Assembly: GCA_030765405.1 (NCBI GenBank)
Contig: JAVCCP010000081.1
Location: forward strand, 1 to 52,907
Direction of reading: 5' to 3'
DNA: 52,907 nt
DNA from: Candidatus Ancaeobacter aquaticus
Lineage (GTDB): Bacteria > Auribacterota > Ancaeobacteria > Ancaeobacterales > Ancaeobacteraceae
The first letter of the stretch is position 1. Each line of letters starts with the position of its first letter. The notes below the pieces were generated by a model, which was not told where the DNA came from, made no database searches, and saw only the letters and a program-made list of their open reading frames with translations. Positions 34,233 through 44,227 of this stretch are shown piece after piece. The position numbers and the translations under genes are program-made.

Positions 34233-35375
34233 TTATTTCATTTCAGATAACAGCTTCTTAAATTCATTCGTGTAATCATTCCATGAAAAGTGCTCTTTGA
34301 CATATTGTAAAGCAAATTGCCCCATTTCGGAGGACAGATCATTATTGCACAATAGATTAGTAATTTTATCTGCGATATCTGCACTGTTTTCAGGGTCAAC
34401 TAAAAATCCCGTTTTTCCATTAACAATAGCCTCCGGGATTCCACCGGAACGCCCGCCTATCACGGGTTTTCCACAAGCGTTTGCTTCAATAAAAACAATG
34501 CCAAACCCCTCTACATGACCGTCACTGTCAACTTCCCTACTTGGCATGATAAAGACATTACTGCAATTATAAAAAAATTGAAGATCTGAATTTGATATTT
34601 CATCAGTAAATAAAACATAGGGATCAAGTTTTTTGTTCTTTATAATTTTTTCTAATCTATTTTTCTCAGGGCCTTTGCCTACTATAATATACAATATTTC
34701 AGGGATCTTTTGAGCGACCGTAGGCAGAGCATCTAAAACCATATCATGCCCTTTGCGATGCACGAGGCGTGAAACACTTAAGAGTATTTTTCTGTTTTTA
34801 AGGGAATATTTATTAAGAAATGCATCCGGTACTTTTAAAGGTTTGAAGAATGATGTATCTACCCCAGGGTAGACAACAATAATCTTATTGTTTTTAGCTC
34901 CAAACTCAAGTAATAGCTTTTTGACATATTGGCTGCATGTTACAATTGCGTGGGCATTTCTATAAACATGAGAATATATTTTTCTTACAAGCACATTGTC
35001 TTTAAATTTCATAAATTCATATCCTTGTGCGGTAACAATATAATCTAATTTTAAGAACGTCTTAAGTAAAACGGCAATAAAGCCCCCATATCCAACATTT
35101 GTTGCTATTATTTTGTTTATTTTATGTTTTATAACAACATAGGGTACAATAAATAAAAGAGGAATGAGTTTAATATATCCATAGTCATATAATGGCGAAC
35201 GATAGATCTTAAATTTATGCGTTTGATCATATTTAAAATCATTTTTAGCAGAAGGTCCAATAACAATAAACGTATCCTCATGATCAAGTGATAAGTGTTC
35301 AGCAAGTTCTTTCGCTAATGTTGTTATCCCATCCTTATGGGGCGGGAAATCCATAGATATTAACAATGTTGCCAT
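34233..35375 (-). CDS. GT4-family glycosyltransferase
   Basis: 380 aa. ATG 35375 is chosen: it has AAAAGG upstream and begins MATLLISMDFPPHKDGI, a normal GT4 start; the longer in-frame start at 35411 would overlap the deacetylase gene. Donor-binding region SVSRLVHRKGHDMVLDALP, IVGKGPEKNRLE, MPSREVDSDGHVEGFGIVFIEA. The SDGHVEGFG loop is typical of PimB-like GT4 enzymes. Part of EPS repeat-unit assembly. Confidence 0.9.
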   Translation of the reverse strand: MATLLISMDFPPHKDGITTLAKELAEHLSLDHEDTFIVIGPSAKNDFKYDQTHKFKIYRSPLYDYGYIKLIPLLFIVPYVVIKHKINKIIATNVGYGGFIAVLLKTFLKLDYIVTAQGYEFMKFKDNVLVRKIYSHVYRNAHAIVTCSQYVKKLLLEFGAKNNKIIVVYPGVDTSFFKPLKVPDAFLNKYSLKNRKILLSVSRLVHRKGHDMVLDALPTVAQKIPEILYIIVGKGPEKNRLEKIIKNKKLDPYVLFTDEISNSDLQFFYNCSNVFIMPSREVDSDGHVEGFGIVFIEANACGKPVIGGRSGGIPEAIVNGKTGFLVDPENSADIADKITNLLCNNDLSSEMGQFALQYVKEHFSWNDYTNEFKKLLSEMK

Positions 35376-35388
35376 AGTATATCCTTTT

Positions 35389-36285
35389 CTACTCGTAATC
35401 CAATGTTCCAAACAGTTTGTTTCCCGTACGTATTATTGTTCTTCCCAGCATAGACTCTGCGCATAAAAAAAACAGATCTAATGCCCCGTTGAGCTTTGCT
35501 CTTAGCGTAAATAGTGTATCGCTTGATTCAACGCCGATTCGCCTGAGAGTGTAAGTATTGCTCCTGTTGGTGTTCCAACCATACTGAGCCATAAAACCGG
35601 CTTTAAAGCCTGCTTTTTGCAGGAATTTAGGCCATTTATTATTAAAATCAGACTTTGTTCCAAAAGGATACGATATGAATACAGTCTTTCGCTTCAGTTT
35701 ATTCTCTATTGTTTGCTTTGATTTAAGGATTTCTTCGTTAAAGATGGTATCAGTACACGTGGACAATCGACAATGTGATGATGTGTGTGATCCAATAGAT
35801 ATAATTGTTGGATCCATACTTTTTATTTGGTTCCAGTTCATCAAGTAGTTATTTTCTCGGATATCTTTTATGTCATGGTGGAGTATGTCTTCGGTGCCAA
35901 TATAGTCTGAAATAATAAATATTGTTGCCGGAACAGAATATTTTTGGAGGACGGGGTATGCACAAGTATAATTATCCATATATCCATCATCAAAGGTTAT
36001 GCTGACAGAATGATTTATTAAAATAGTATTATCAGATAAGGTTTTGCATCCTTCGTCGATGGATATAATAGTATAGTTATCTTGCAAATATTTTAGATGT
36101 TCTTCAAAAATATGTGTTTGTATGTTTGTTTCATGGACTCTTTTATCCCCCACGCTATGGTACCTCAAGATTCTCCACGTATTTTTGTTCCAGAAAAAGT
36201 GAGCGAATATTGGAATACAAAATAGATATCCCAATATCGCAAAAATAGTAAGAATACATTTTTTAATAAAAACTTTTGTTTTCAT
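35389..36285 (-). CDS. Polysaccharide deacetylase (NodB homology domain, CE4)
   Basis: 298 aa. One N-terminal membrane helix (residues about 8-32) places the domain outside the cytoplasm. NodB motifs: SITFDDGYMDN (catalytic and metal Asp pair) and SIGSHTSSHCRLS (H-x3-H metal site). CE4 enzymes remove N-acetyl groups from polymeric amino sugars. Deacetylases of this type are regular members of exosortase-linked EPS loci. Starts 9 nt downstream of the asparagine synthase gene. Confidence 0.9.
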   Translation of the reverse strand: MKTKVFIKKCILTIFAILGYLFCIPIFAHFFWNKNTWRILRYHSVGDKRVHETNIQTHIFEEHLKYLQDNYTIISIDEGCKTLSDNTILINHSVSITFDDGYMDNYTCAYPVLQKYSVPATIFIISDYIGTEDILHHDIKDIRENNYLMNWNQIKSMDPTIISIGSHTSSHCRLSTCTDTIFNEEILKSKQTIENKLKRKTVFISYPFGTKSDFNNKWPKFLQKAGFKAGFMAQYGWNTNRSNTYTLRRIGVESSDTLFTLRAKLNGALDLFFLCAESMLGRTIIRTGNKLFGTLDYE

Positions 36286-36294
36286 AAAATTATT

Positions 36295-38184
36295 TTATTG
36301 GTATTTTTGAAGCCATAATTCCAACATCAAGAGAGAAAAAATATGATGACCTAGATTTCTTTTTCCGTTTTGATGCGACTCTAGTAATGTATTTATAAAA
36401 TCGTGATTAAGATATTCACTCAAACGGGCATTTTTATCTAATAAGATCTCTTTAGCATAAACCTTTAGCTCATTTCTAAACCAGTCATGTATCGGAATAG
36501 AAAAACCACTTTTCCTTTGTTTTGTTATTCTTTTTGGAAGCTTATCTGAAAACGCTTTTTTTATTATGTACTTTGTTGTTAATCCATTGATTTTATAGTG
36601 AGATTGAATAGATGTAGCATACTCCATAACCCTATGATCTAGGAACGGAACTCTTACTTCAAGTGAATTTGCCATACTCATCCTATCAACTTTTTTTAGC
36701 GTATCATCCGGCAGGTATAAAGATGCGTCCACATACAACATAGCGCTCAATGGATCAAGGTCCTTAGCCTCATTAAATTTATTCAAAACAGTATCATATG
36801 AAGAGTAGCCCGAAAGATCCTTGCAAAATTCTTTATTGTACAGATTGCTTTTTAAAGCATTATCAAAACAAGTAATACGCCTTAGAAATCCGCTACCAAG
36901 ATCATCAGCCCCAGATAATGCCATCCGCACAAGCTTATCCATGAAAACCGTATTTATGGGGATGCTCTTAATAGATGCACTGAGTCCTCTGCGTATGAAT
37001 AAAGGCAACATTCTATACCTGTTTAAAAGTAAATTAGCTTTTGTCCAGGAATAGCCTCCAAAAAACTCATCTCCACCGTCTCCTGATAATGCTACCGTAA
37101 CATGTTGCCTTGTTAATTGTGACACTATATAGGTTGGCACAATTGAAGAATCTGCAAAAGGTTCGTCAAGATATTCAACAAGCTTAGGAAGTAAATCTAT
37201 CATATCTGGTTTGACTTTGAATTCGTGGTGATCTGTTTTATATAACGTGGCAATTTCTCTGGCATATGAAAGCTCATTATAGGCAGCATTATCAAAACCA
37301 ATTGAGAATGTTTTTACATTGTCGCCTATAAGTTCGCTCATTATAGCAACAACAGTGCTTGAATCAATCCCTCCACTTAGAAATGCCCCAAGAGGGACAT
37401 CGCTTATAAGCTCTTCACGAACAGCATCTTTTAGTAATGAGTATACCTTATCAGTTATATATAGTTCATCAGTATTTGTTTGTGTTTGTATCTTATTGTT
37501 TTTGTAGCATGAGAGTAAATCCCAATAGCAGGTGATATCGACACGTCTGTTCTGAGATATAAGCATATGTCCCGGCATAAGTGATTTTATGCTTGAAAAT
37601 ATTGTTTGCGGGGATGCTGTGTAATTAAACGAGAAATAGTCGTCTAGCGCACAAGGATTGATTTTTTTATTAACTAATCCAGAGTTTAGTATGCACTTCA
37701 TTTCAGAACCGAAAACAAGATAACTGTCACTATAAGAATAATAAAGTGGTTTTATCCCGATACGATCTCTTATAAGTATGAGTTTCTTTGATTTTGTATC
37801 GTGCAAAGCAATTGCAAACATACCGCGTAAATATTGTGGAAAATCCATCCCGTATTCTTCATACAGGTGGACAATGGTCTCCGAATCGGTTTTTGTTAGA
37901 AATATATGCCCTTTTCTTTCTAAATCATTACGCAATTCAAGAAAATTATATATCTCGCCATTAAATACTACGGCTATAGTTTTATCTTCATTAAAGATAG
38001 GCTGTTTACCCCCATCAACATCAATAATAGAAAGACGCCGCATTGCTATGCCAATAGAATTGTGAATAAATACTCCATCGCTATCAGGTCCACGATGATA
38101 TATTGATTCATTCATTTTATGGAGTGTTTCTGAAGGAAAAGTTTGTTGCTGTGAATGAAGGGCAATACCACATATTCCGCACAT
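36295..38184 (-). CDS. asnB: Asparagine synthase (glutamine-hydrolysing), EPS type
   Basis: 629 aa. Class II glutamine amidotransferase with nucleophile Cys2 (MCGICGIALH), YHRGPDSDG and NGEIYNF; C-terminal synthetase domain with the ATP PP-loop LSGGIDSSTVVAIM and GDGGDEFFGGY. Versions inside exosortase/EPS loci (amidotransferase 1-like) may amidate uronic acids rather than aspartate; inference from context. GTGGAG lies 9 nt upstream of the ATG. An exosortase remnant lies directly upstream. Confidence 0.93.
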   Translation of the reverse strand: MCGICGIALHSQQQTFPSETLHKMNESIYHRGPDSDGVFIHNSIGIAMRRLSIIDVDGGKQPIFNEDKTIAVVFNGEIYNFLELRNDLERKGHIFLTKTDSETIVHLYEEYGMDFPQYLRGMFAIALHDTKSKKLILIRDRIGIKPLYYSYSDSYLVFGSEMKCILNSGLVNKKINPCALDDYFSFNYTASPQTIFSSIKSLMPGHMLISQNRRVDITCYWDLLSCYKNNKIQTQTNTDELYITDKVYSLLKDAVREELISDVPLGAFLSGGIDSSTVVAIMSELIGDNVKTFSIGFDNAAYNELSYAREIATLYKTDHHEFKVKPDMIDLLPKLVEYLDEPFADSSIVPTYIVSQLTRQHVTVALSGDGGDEFFGGYSWTKANLLLNRYRMLPLFIRRGLSASIKSIPINTVFMDKLVRMALSGADDLGSGFLRRITCFDNALKSNLYNKEFCKDLSGYSSYDTVLNKFNEAKDLDPLSAMLYVDASLYLPDDTLKKVDRMSMANSLEVRVPFLDHRVMEYATSIQSHYKINGLTTKYIIKKAFSDKLPKRITKQRKSGFSIPIHDWFRNELKVYAKEILLDKNARLSEYLNHDFINTLLESHQNGKRNLGHHIFSLLMLELWLQKYQ

Positions 38185-38214
38185 GTTAATTTACTCCACG
38201 GGCCTCTATTTTAT

Positions 38215-38379
38215 TTATAAAATTCTGAGTGTCTTTGTATTCTGGATATTTTTTTGATAAAGATACGCAAATGCTGTTCCAACAGCTAAAAGCGTTATGA
38301 GAGATCTCATCCCGCTGTACGCATCTACGACTTCTAACCTTGTGTATTGTTCATATTCTTGAATTTCATAGAATACATT
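38215..38379 (-). pseudogene. Exosortase (EpsH/Xrt) remnant with mutated catalytic Cys
   Basis: A 54-codon open stretch on the minus strand, bounded by stops, contains LEVVDAYSGMRSLITLLAVG followed by TAFAYLYQKN. This matches the exosortase active-site core (E-x-C-S-G-[IL]-R-S-L...LLxLGxxxAYL). The expected catalytic Cys (TGC) is Tyr (TAC), and both ends of the roughly 280-residue enzyme are missing. It is a relic and explains the odd 243-bp gap between asnB and the GT2 gene. The asnB and deacetylase neighbours fit a former exosortase locus. Confidence 0.8.
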
Positions 38380-38427
38380 TTACATCATTTTTTGTGAAAA
38401 ATCAAGGAATAACAGAGATAAATAAGA

Positions 38428-39279
38428 TTAACGTGTTGTATCGGGGTTGCCTTTAATACCGTAGGTTATATATCCATAAATAAATCCGAATAAATATGAC
38501 AGGCTTGTGCAAAATGCAACAAATCTAAAATGCAGTAAATGGTCAAGCACTCTTAAAGGGTATCGTAGAATTCTGTACAGAAATTTTCTTTTAACAATGA
38601 AATCTCCCCTTCCTGAATCCGTTTCATATAGATATTGAGGATAAAAAAGTTGGATATAACTTGAGCCCATGCCGTTACGAAAAAATTTTCTTATTATTTT
38701 CCCAAACGTTTTTGGTGGCAAATGGTAAAAGTGCGTATTTGGGACTAAAACAATTTTATAGCCGGCATTTCTTAATCGTACTCGTAAATCTGGATCTAAG
38801 CCTCTTATAATTTCTTCTCTTTCAGCACCTACCTCAAAAAAAACTTCTTTAGGCAAAATACAGCAACCATGACAAACAAAATCACTTTCTGTCACGGTCT
38901 CTACTATCGGTGATGTATATCTGGGTATTTCAAGCATTACACGTTTTTGTATCCAATTTGCTTTATCCCAAACAGCAAGTGAAGCTCCAGCCATACCAAT
39001 TGCTTTATCTTCTTCTGCCACATGCACTAGTTTTTCAAGTACGTCACTATCCCCCAGGATAATGTCATCGTCCATGATAACGATATACTTACCCGTTGCC
39101 TCTTTTGCCCCATTATTTATGGCTCTTCCCTGCCTATTATCCCCTACCTTTAGAATTACTTCACAATTCTTATAAGTTTGTTCTTTTATTTGTTCTAATA
39201 GATTAGGCAACATTCCATCTCTATCGCCGTCAATTGTCGGTATGATGATAGATATTTTAGGGGTGTTAGTCGTCGTCAT
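38428..39279 (-). CDS. GT2-family glycosyltransferase
   Basis: 283 aa. GT-A fold: ISIIIPTIDGDRDGMLPNLL start, RAINNGAKEATGKYIVIMDD with the metal-binding DDD cluster, and an acceptor region with DPDLRVRLRNAGYKI. A C-terminal hydrophobic segment (about 250-275) may associate it with the membrane. Transfers a sugar with inversion in EPS assembly. A candidate internal promoter lies just upstream. Confidence 0.9.
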   Translation of the reverse strand: MTTTNTPKISIIIPTIDGDRDGMLPNLLEQIKEQTYKNCEVILKVGDNRQGRAINNGAKEATGKYIVIMDDDIILGDSDVLEKLVHVAEEDKAIGMAGASLAVWDKANWIQKRVMLEIPRYTSPIVETVTESDFVCHGCCILPKEVFFEVGAEREEIIRGLDPDLRVRLRNAGYKIVLVPNTHFYHLPPKTFGKIIRKFFRNGMGSSYIQLFYPQYLYETDSGRGDFIVKRKFLYRILRYPLRVLDHLLHFRFVAFCTSLSYLFGFIYGYITYGIKGNPDTTR

Positions 39280-39304
39280 AAAAATAACCTTTAATGTGCA
39301 TTTC

Positions 39305-39334
39305 AGTATAACATCGATATAAAGCGCAATGCAA
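39305..39334 (-). promoter_or_regulatory. Possible internal promoter before the GT2 gene
   Basis: On the minus strand: TTGCAT (39334-39329), 18-nt spacer, TATACT (39310-39305), 26 nt before the ATG. Gives a second entry into the distal part of the locus. Confidence 0.4.
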
Positions 39335-40450
39335 TTATTCCGAGTATTTTTCTAAATATAATTTAGTATAATTATTTACCATAGACTCTACGCTATAGGT
39401 ATTAACAATTTTTTTGCGTGCTTCTGAACCAATGTCCTCACATACTTTTTTATTCTCTATTAAATAGTTCAGCGTATCTAAAAAACTTTCCTCATCATTA
39501 TCATCGATGAGGAACCCATTTGATTTATGATCAATTATTTCAGGAATACCACCAACTCTAAAGGCAATCACAGGAATACCTGCTGCCATAGCTTCCAGAA
39601 TCGCGTTTGGAAATCCTTCAGTATGAGATGTAAATGCAAATATATTAATAATTGCTAATAACTTGGCAACATTATTAGTGGTGTCTATAAATGTCACGTT
39701 TTCTGTTATATGTAATAGTTGTACTTGCTGCATACATTTAGCTTTTAATGGACCGTCTCCAGCTAATAAAAAATGAATATCATCTCTTTTTGACAATATA
39801 GTTTTTGCGATGTCGATAAATGTTTGCTGGCCCTTAAAATAGCCAAAATTAGCTATCATACCAATGATTATTTTATCACTTTGTATTCCGTAGGTGTTTT
39901 TAAGTTTATGGGGGGCACCAGGTGTTGCTTTATTGTTTGTTTCGAGACCATTATATATAACATGAACTTTTTTTGTAGATGCATGCTCGTTTTCTAAAGT
40001 GTAGTTTCTTACCGCGATAGAATTTGCTACGATTACATCAGAAAATCTATTTGCTATGATTTGAATGATCTTATGATGCAGTTTTTTCCATACGGGGATT
40101 TGCCTGCGTGAAGAAATGATAGTTTTTACCTTCCCAATTCGTGCTGCGATATTTGCATAAAGGTCAAATCCAAATAAAAATGTATGGATGATATGAATAT
40201 CATATTTTTTGATTATTTTTGTTAGGGAATACAATGCAATAGGATTATAAATAGAATGGATTCTTAAGTTGATTATTGGGATATCTAGATCTTTAATCCA
40301 TTGAGATAGGCATCCCTCCTCTTTAATGCAGCATACAACGGGGTTAAATTTTGTTTTGTCTAAGTATTTTAGCAATAGAAAGAGTTGCTTTTCCGTGCCT
40401 CCGAGGCGAAGAGCAGGCAGTATATAGAGTATGTTGATCTTTTTACTCAT
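39335..40450 (-). CDS. GT4-family glycosyltransferase
   Basis: 371 aa. INILYILPALRLGGTEKQLF start, HTFLFGFDLYANIAARIG, then MIANFGYFKGQQTFID, LLAGDGPLKAKC and FTSHTEGFPNAILEAMAAGIPV (E-x7-E donor motif). Overlaps the preceding gene by 8 nt (ATGAGTAA), so the two are translationally coupled. Confidence 0.92.
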   Translation of the reverse strand: MSKKINILYILPALRLGGTEKQLFLLLKYLDKTKFNPVVCCIKEEGCLSQWIKDLDIPIINLRIHSIYNPIALYSLTKIIKKYDIHIIHTFLFGFDLYANIAARIGKVKTIISSRRQIPVWKKLHHKIIQIIANRFSDVIVANSIAVRNYTLENEHASTKKVHVIYNGLETNNKATPGAPHKLKNTYGIQSDKIIIGMIANFGYFKGQQTFIDIAKTILSKRDDIHFLLAGDGPLKAKCMQQVQLLHITENVTFIDTTNNVAKLLAIINIFAFTSHTEGFPNAILEAMAAGIPVIAFRVGGIPEIIDHKSNGFLIDDNDEESFLDTLNYLIENKKVCEDIGSEARKKIVNTYSVESMVNNYTKLYLEKYSE

Positions 40451-41537
40451 GTAATGATCTTAATATTGATGTTAGTTTTGTGGCGTTAACATTCACTGAA
40501 TATTTGTTATTCACTGTCTGTGAACCATTTTCTATAAATTGTTTTCTTATTGATACATCAGATAATAGTGCTGTAAGCTTTAAAGTCCATTCTTCGTTAG
40601 TATTCGCAAGATAACCATTAATCCCATCTTCTAGAATATCAGAGTTAATACCAACAGGCGAACCAATTACAGGAATTCCATAAGCCATATACAATAGTAA
40701 TTTTAAGCCACACTTTCCTTCTGTCCATCTATCCTGTTTAAGCGGCATGACGCCTATATCAAATGATGAAAGTAAAATATGTTCATTATCATAACTCCAC
40801 TTTTCAAATTCCACGGGATAACCTTTAAACAAATTCAAATCAACATAGTCTAAATCGGTACTTACAATTTTTAATTGAAATCTATAGCCATTTAATGCAA
40901 GCCTATTTAAAGGCTCAGAAAGTATGTTTAAGTACTGGTTAGTACTTCGCGTTCCAGACCACCCTATTGTAAATGTCTTACTCAATGGGCAAGCAGGTTT
41001 GATAGGAGATTTACATCTTTCCGTATCTACTGATGTTGGAATATAAAATACATTGCTATTTAAGGTCTTAGCATATCTTTCTAAATAGTGATTTCCCGCA
41101 ATAACGGCTTTAGATCGTCTGATAATATTTTTGATCTGGTCTTTATCCTGAAGAATGGAGAAGAATTTAAAGAAACCAGATGGTGGCATTATGTGTACAG
41201 CATCATCATAGTCATAGATAACATTCTTATTGAAATAAAACAGTAAGCTATCTAAACCACGCAATGAAGAGCTACATATAGCTTTTTGAATAAATACTGC
41301 ATCGTATTTATAAGAACTAACTATATCTTTTAACCGATTAATTGCTTCAATAATAGTATATAGTCTATTCAAAGACCTACGTTTTGATAAATACAAATAA
41401 CTAAATAGATTTTTTGGAACAGCAGGCGATACGGTATAGGAAATGCCTGCGTTTTTAATATAACGTAAATACTGCCATACTCTGAAACGAGTACTAGGTT
41501 GAGGCTCTGGATATAAAGTAAGAATAAGAATTTTCAT
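40443..41537 (-). CDS. GT4-like glycosyltransferase
   Basis: 364 aa. LILTLYPEPQPSTRFRVWQYL start is a common form among EPS glycosyltransferases. VIYDYDDAVHIMPP, IGWSGTRSTNQYL and PVIGSPVGINSDILEDGING define the C-terminal donor domain. Less typical than the neighbours: the E-x7-E motif is replaced by a KCGLKLLLYMAYGIPV segment. Probably a repeat-unit transferase; specificity unknown. Confidence 0.85.
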   Translation of the reverse strand: MKILILTLYPEPQPSTRFRVWQYLRYIKNAGISYTVSPAVPKNLFSYLYLSKRRSLNRLYTIIEAINRLKDIVSSYKYDAVFIQKAICSSSLRGLDSLLFYFNKNVIYDYDDAVHIMPPSGFFKFFSILQDKDQIKNIIRRSKAVIAGNHYLERYAKTLNSNVFYIPTSVDTERCKSPIKPACPLSKTFTIGWSGTRSTNQYLNILSEPLNRLALNGYRFQLKIVSTDLDYVDLNLFKGYPVEFEKWSYDNEHILLSSFDIGVMPLKQDRWTEGKCGLKLLLYMAYGIPVIGSPVGINSDILEDGINGYLANTNEEWTLKLTALLSDVSIRKQFIENGSQTVNNKYSVNVNATKLTSILRSLHE

Positions 41538-41664
41538 TTATAATTATCAATACTGTTTCGTACGTTAGAATATACACTTTCAAATTATAGCTTAATCATG
41601 CAATATTAATGCGGTCAATTATTTATAGTATTGAATAAGCAATTACAATGTTAAATACACTTGA

Positions 41665-42789
41665 TTAGCATTGGTTATATATATTTAATAATTTCTGCAC
41701 AGAATTATCCCACGAATATTTAATAGCCGTAGCGTAACCATTTTTAATTAAATGTGAGCGAAGCTTTTTATCATTCATGAGAGAATGCATCCCATCCGCG
41801 ATGTGATTTACATCCAACGGATCAATTAATACTGCTGAATCACTGCATATTTCTTTGAGTGAAGTATTGTTCGAGGTTATAACGGGACATCCACATGCCA
41901 TTGATTCCACGGGAGGCATCCCAAAACCTTCATACAGTGATGGAAAAACAAATAACTCTGCATAATTATATAATGTTCTTAAATCATTATCGTCCACATA
42001 ACCGGTAAATATTATATCTGATTCTATGTTTTCGGCTTGAATTATTTTTATAAGCTCTAGCTTATATTCATGGTTGTATTTTCCAACACTTCCCACAATT
42101 ATCAATTTGTGAGGAATCTTATAATTCTTTTTAAGTAAAATAAATGCTGCTATCATATTTTTTAAGTTCTTTCTAAAATCTATTCCTCCGACATTTAGGA
42201 TATATGGAGTTCGGATATTATACTTATCAAAAATAAGAGATTGATCTTCTACTGATATCTCACTTTTGTAAAAAATATTATTATCGACCCCACTGTATGC
42301 CACTCTAATTCTATTTTTTTTAATACCCAACGTATCTATTATATCGTTCTTGGAATAGTTTGATACTGTTATAATGCAACTTGCATTTCTTTTGATAAGT
42401 TCAATATGTTTTTGGTACGTAAAATACTCCTCATCACTAGAAAAAAACTTTTCTGGATATTTGTATGGTGTAATATCATGTAAAGTTACCAGTGTTTTAC
42501 AATACGATGAATTCCAAATATCAGCGGTTGGAAAATGAAAAATATCTAAGTCTTTGAAGAATAATTTTCCATACCATTCCATATGGCTCTTTCTAATAAA
42601 ATGAAATCTCTTGTGCAATTTCTCTCGGATAAAATTGCTTCCTAATTCGTATTGCGAGACATCATTATTTGTAAAAAGTCTATATTGATTAACTTTGTCT
42701 ATTTTCGAAAGGTGTTTAATTATCTCTTCAGTATGCCGATCCATACCTCTACCGGGATTAAGTCTTCTTGCATCGATCCCTATTTTCAT
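41665..42789 (-). CDS. GT4-family glycosyltransferase (mannosyltransferase-like)
   Basis: 374 aa. MKIGIDARRLNPGRGMDRHT start and TLHDITPYKYPEKF; donor domain with LNVGGIDFRKNLKNMIAAF, GYVDDNDLRTLYNYAELFVF and PSLYEGFGMPPVESMACGCPV. This subgroup often transfers mannose or rhamnose. Separated from the next transferase by 127 bp in which no gene is seen. Confidence 0.92.
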   Translation of the reverse strand: MKIGIDARRLNPGRGMDRHTEEIIKHLSKIDKVNQYRLFTNNDVSQYELGSNFIREKLHKRFHFIRKSHMEWYGKLFFKDLDIFHFPTADIWNSSYCKTLVTLHDITPYKYPEKFFSSDEEYFTYQKHIELIKRNASCIITVSNYSKNDIIDTLGIKKNRIRVAYSGVDNNIFYKSEISVEDQSLIFDKYNIRTPYILNVGGIDFRKNLKNMIAAFILLKKNYKIPHKLIIVGSVGKYNHEYKLELIKIIQAENIESDIIFTGYVDDNDLRTLYNYAELFVFPSLYEGFGMPPVESMACGCPVITSNNTSLKEICSDSAVLIDPLDVNHIADGMHSLMNDKKLRSHLIKNGYATAIKYSWDNSVQKLLNIYNQC

Positions 42790-42817
42790 GCATATACCCT
42801 TTATTTTATTGAATAAG

Positions 42818-44203
42818 CTACTGATTAGGTAATAATCTTACGAATTCTGGTTGCTTATTTGGCTCATCTTCATCCGCTTTCATTTTTCTATATACAAAGC
42901 ATATAAGTCCCATGTGAAACCAAAATGGCTCCATAGTTCGAATAAGAATAAATACCGATAATGTTATTCCATTCACCATATATGCTACGGTTCCGGCAAA
43001 TAGACCAATAGATAGATGCTTGATAAAATTATCATCCGTATTTCGAATTACTTTTATGATTGTGTAAAGTGCTACAAATAAAAGGAGGATAAATATTACA
43101 AAGCCAACTATTCCAATGGATGTTAGTTCCATAAAATATTGGTTATCTACACCTCCAAGGTCAAATGAGCCTGGCCCATTGCCTAAAATAGGGTGCATTT
43201 TCCATTTACGTATTGCTTTTTCCCACATTCCAAGCCTATCATCCCATGATGTCATGCCTACCGTTTCTTGTGTCAAAAGAGTGTTAATAGAAAAGATTCT
43301 ATCAAGGATCTTTTGTGGTAAAAGCACCTTAAAAAATATGGCGAAGCTTGCAAGAGGAATCAATAATATCCTATACCCTTTAAATAATGTTAATGTCAAA
43401 ACCCCTGCAGCCAGAGCTATATATCCACCCCTCGAAAATGTGAGAAAAAATGGGACTATGATCATAACTGCAAGTAAATAGAAAGGAATACTCCTAACCT
43501 TAAATTTGTAATGCACTATCATTGATAATGTTAGGCACAAATTCATTACAAAATATGATGCGATTGTATTTGCCTCACCTAAATCAAAAGGGCCATGAAA
43601 ACGCTCTGGCATTTGACCTACAAAAATCATTCCAAAGCCCCATAAACAAGTAAGTCCACATACTAATAATGACAGCATAAAAAAGAATTTTACGTCTTTG
43701 ATTTTCTCAATATTATTTAATACGAGAAAAAAGATAAACGCATATTCAATTTTTTTAAGTGTAAATAATAAAGTAGTTGTTACTGATACAGTTCCGTGGG
43801 CAACACCATTAATCGATGATAATATATTTATGAGTAGAAATAACAGCATTATCATGTTTACTGGACTTCTTTTCCATGTTACTTCTTCAGATAAAAATGC
43901 CATTTTTGCAAGCCAACCAAAGATAATAGTGATGATAATAAGGTCATCTAAACGAAATGTCATTGCTCGTCCGGCAATATCCTCCTTAGAGAGTAGTAGT
44001 TCAGGCGAAAAAATTACAAGGAATATGAGAACAAACATACCCCAGCGCACATCATAGAGGGTAAGAAAAAATAGAATAAAAAGTCCAAGTGCTCCAAAAA
44101 TTACTGTAGGTGAATAAATATTTATTATGCGTCCGAAGTAAAATAAAAAAGCTACTAATACAATGAAAATAATTGGTTTAAGTATGTTAGGTGATTTGGC
44201 CAT
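42818..44203 (-). CDS. O-antigen ligase/polymerase-like membrane protein (Wzy/WaaL family)
   Basis: 461 aa, about twelve membrane helices with a larger periplasmic loop at residues 315-375. Wzy_C signature around TFSRGGYIALAAGVLTL and the periplasmic loop GNGPGSFDLGGVDNQYFMEL. Such proteins polymerise or ligate undecaprenyl-linked repeat units in the periplasm. First gene after the intra-locus terminator. No Wzx flippase is found in the window. Confidence 0.88.
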   Translation of the reverse strand: MAKSPNILKPIIFIVLVAFLFYFGRIINIYSPTVIFGALGLFILFFLTLYDVRWGMFVLIFLVIFSPELLLSKEDIAGRAMTFRLDDLIIITIIFGWLAKMAFLSEEVTWKRSPVNMIMLLFLLINILSSINGVAHGTVSVTTTLLFTLKKIEYAFIFFLVLNNIEKIKDVKFFFMLSLLVCGLTCLWGFGMIFVGQMPERFHGPFDLGEANTIASYFVMNLCLTLSMIVHYKFKVRSIPFYLLAVMIIVPFFLTFSRGGYIALAAGVLTLTLFKGYRILLIPLASFAIFFKVLLPQKILDRIFSINTLLTQETVGMTSWDDRLGMWEKAIRKWKMHPILGNGPGSFDLGGVDNQYFMELTSIGIVGFVIFILLLFVALYTIIKVIRNTDDNFIKHLSIGLFAGTVAYMVNGITLSVFILIRTMEPFWFHMGLICFVYRKMKADEDEPNKQPEFVRLLPNQ

Positions 44204-44227
44204 AAATTAAAGTCCGTTCTTACCTCT

